In this document: positions 63,412-64,000 of the stretch, piece after piece
Layout: each line of letters starts with the position of its first letter
Numbering within the stretch: the stretch's first letter is position 1
Origin: an uncultured Bacteroidales bacterium
GTDB lineage: Bacteria; Bacteroidota; Bacteroidia; Bacteroidales; UBA932
Direction: 5' to 3'
DNA length: 64,000 bases
NCBI GenBank assembly: GCA_900545245.1
Contig: UQYV01000004.1
Location: 1-64,000 of the forward strand
Notes under the pieces: model-generated
Databases searched by the model: none
What the model saw: the letters and a program-made list of their open reading frames with translations, nothing else
What the model was told of the DNA's origin: nothing
Translations under genes and position numbers: made by a program

Positions 63412-63414
63412 TTT

Positions 63415-64000
63415 ATGAAACGAACAGCATTATACATTCTGGCGGCGGCTGTGTACGTCTCCTGCGGACATCAGGTAGAAGATGTCTGCGGCTATGTGGA
63501 TCCGTTTATCGGCACCGCATACACCGGACACACCTTTCCCAATGCAGCATGTCCCTTCGGCGCGATGCAGCCCGGCCCGCAGAGCGGGAACTATGGCTGG
63601 GACTATTGCAGCGGTTACGTCTATGATGACGACATGATATGGGGCTTCTCGCAGAACCGTCTGAGCGGCACGGGGATACCGGACCTTGGCGATGTGCTTA
63701 TGATGCCTTTTTCTAAAACTTCCGCCGCACCGGATTTCAGAAGTTCATACAGGAAGGAGTTCCAGACGGCTTCTCCCGGATATTACTCGGTTCTTCTTGA
63801 CGATAACGCCGTTCTTGCCGAGATGACATGCACCGAACACGTCGCACTGCACCGGTATCAGTACCGCGACTCCCTGCACAGCCTGTTTCTCGACCTCCAG
63901 TCTGGCCAGTCCCGCTCCCGTGACGACTATGAGACAAGGGTTTTGGACTCGGAAGTGCGCTTCGAGGACGACCGCACGGTTTCGGGATGGAACAAACTCC
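63415..64000 (+). CDS. GH92-family alpha-mannosidase, N-terminal part (cut by window end)
   Basis: The first 195 residues of a lipoprotein or secreted enzyme (VYVSCGHQVED). VDPFIGTAYTGHTFPNAACP and FGAMQPGPQSGNYGWDYCSG, then GFSQNRLSGTGIPDLGDVLM, are the N-terminal signature of GH92 calcium-dependent exo-alpha-mannosidases. Full-length members have about 750 residues, so most lies beyond the window. It is the best hint that the locus acts on a mannose-containing glycan such as N-glycan or alpha-mannan. It starts 3 bases after the preceding stop codon. Confidence 0.92.
   Translation, partial: MKRTALYILAAAVYVSCGHQVEDVCGYVDPFIGTAYTGHTFPNAACPFGAMQPGPQSGNYGWDYCSGYVYDDDMIWGFSQNRLSGTGIPDLGDVLMMPFSKTSAAPDFRSSYRKEFQTASPGYYSVLLDDNAVLAEMTCTEHVALHRYQYRDSLHSLFLDLQSGQSRSRDDYETRVLDSEVRFEDDRTVSGWNKL

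Noticed and set aside
1..64000. tRNA, rRNA or riboswitch genes
   Set aside because: Scanning by eye found no cloverleaf, rRNA segment or known riboswitch core. Short or unusual RNAs could still be missed without a covariance search.

Overview
The window looks like a chromosomal segment of a gut- or rumen-type Bacteroidales bacterium (phylum Bacteroidota). The evidence is three SusC/SusD outer-membrane pairs, many lipoproteins with BACON, Fn3-like or FISUMP domains, a subtilisin with a T9SS-type C-terminal sorting domain, and promoters with the Bacteroidota -7 box (TAnnTTTG). Genus cannot be fixed from the sequence alone. No rRNA, tRNA or CRISPR array was recognised.

Layout. (1) 0.1-1.5 kb: an AbiEi/AbiEii type IV toxin-antitoxin pair bracketed by imperfect direct repeats. 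(2) 1.7-6.5 kb: housekeeping genes: a TSUP transporter (minus strand), a D-2-hydroxyacid dehydrogenase, glycerol kinase and exonuclease VII (xseA, xseB). (3) 6.5-17.3 kb: a compact glycogen operon. It encodes a eukaryote-like branching enzyme, a debranching enzyme, a GT4 glycosyltransferase, a GH57 enzyme and a single-chain fusion of GT3 glycogen synthase with GT35 phosphorylase; ribF overlaps its end. (4) 18.2-20.7 kb: a DUF234-type ATPase gene behind two tandem palindromes that overlap its promoter, then a decayed region with gene fragments and an 11-bp tandem repeat.

(5) 20.7-41.4 kb: a long surface-protein locus. A divergent lipoprotein is followed by a plus-strand run of SusC, SusD, a small lipoprotein, an S8 protease carrying both a lipobox and a T9SS-type C-terminal domain, a PorV-like barrel, a large Fn3-like lipoprotein related to the divergent one, and three BACON lipoproteins (one with about 22 leucine-rich-like repeats, one with a FISUMP domain). 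I infer a protein- or peptide-harvesting system comparable in logic to RagAB plus secreted proteases. (6) 41.4-45.1 kb: an IS1634-family element (42018-43694) flanked exactly by a 655-bp direct duplication. The duplication carries the 3' third of a lipoprotein gene, so an intact gene copy survives.

(7) 45.2-47.4 kb: greA with a structured leader, a HIT-family protein and a thioredoxin-fold lipoprotein lacking CxxC. (8) 47.5 kb to the window end: a polysaccharide utilization locus. It contains a GH3 enzyme, an unusual membrane-spanning regulator (secreted lectin-like and Kelch domains, one TM helix, cytoplasmic SARP-like winged helix plus BTAD), two SusC/SusD pairs, a clan GH-A glycosidase lipoprotein and the start of a GH92 alpha-mannosidase. 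The enzymes suggest a mannose-containing glycan, but the substrate is inferred.
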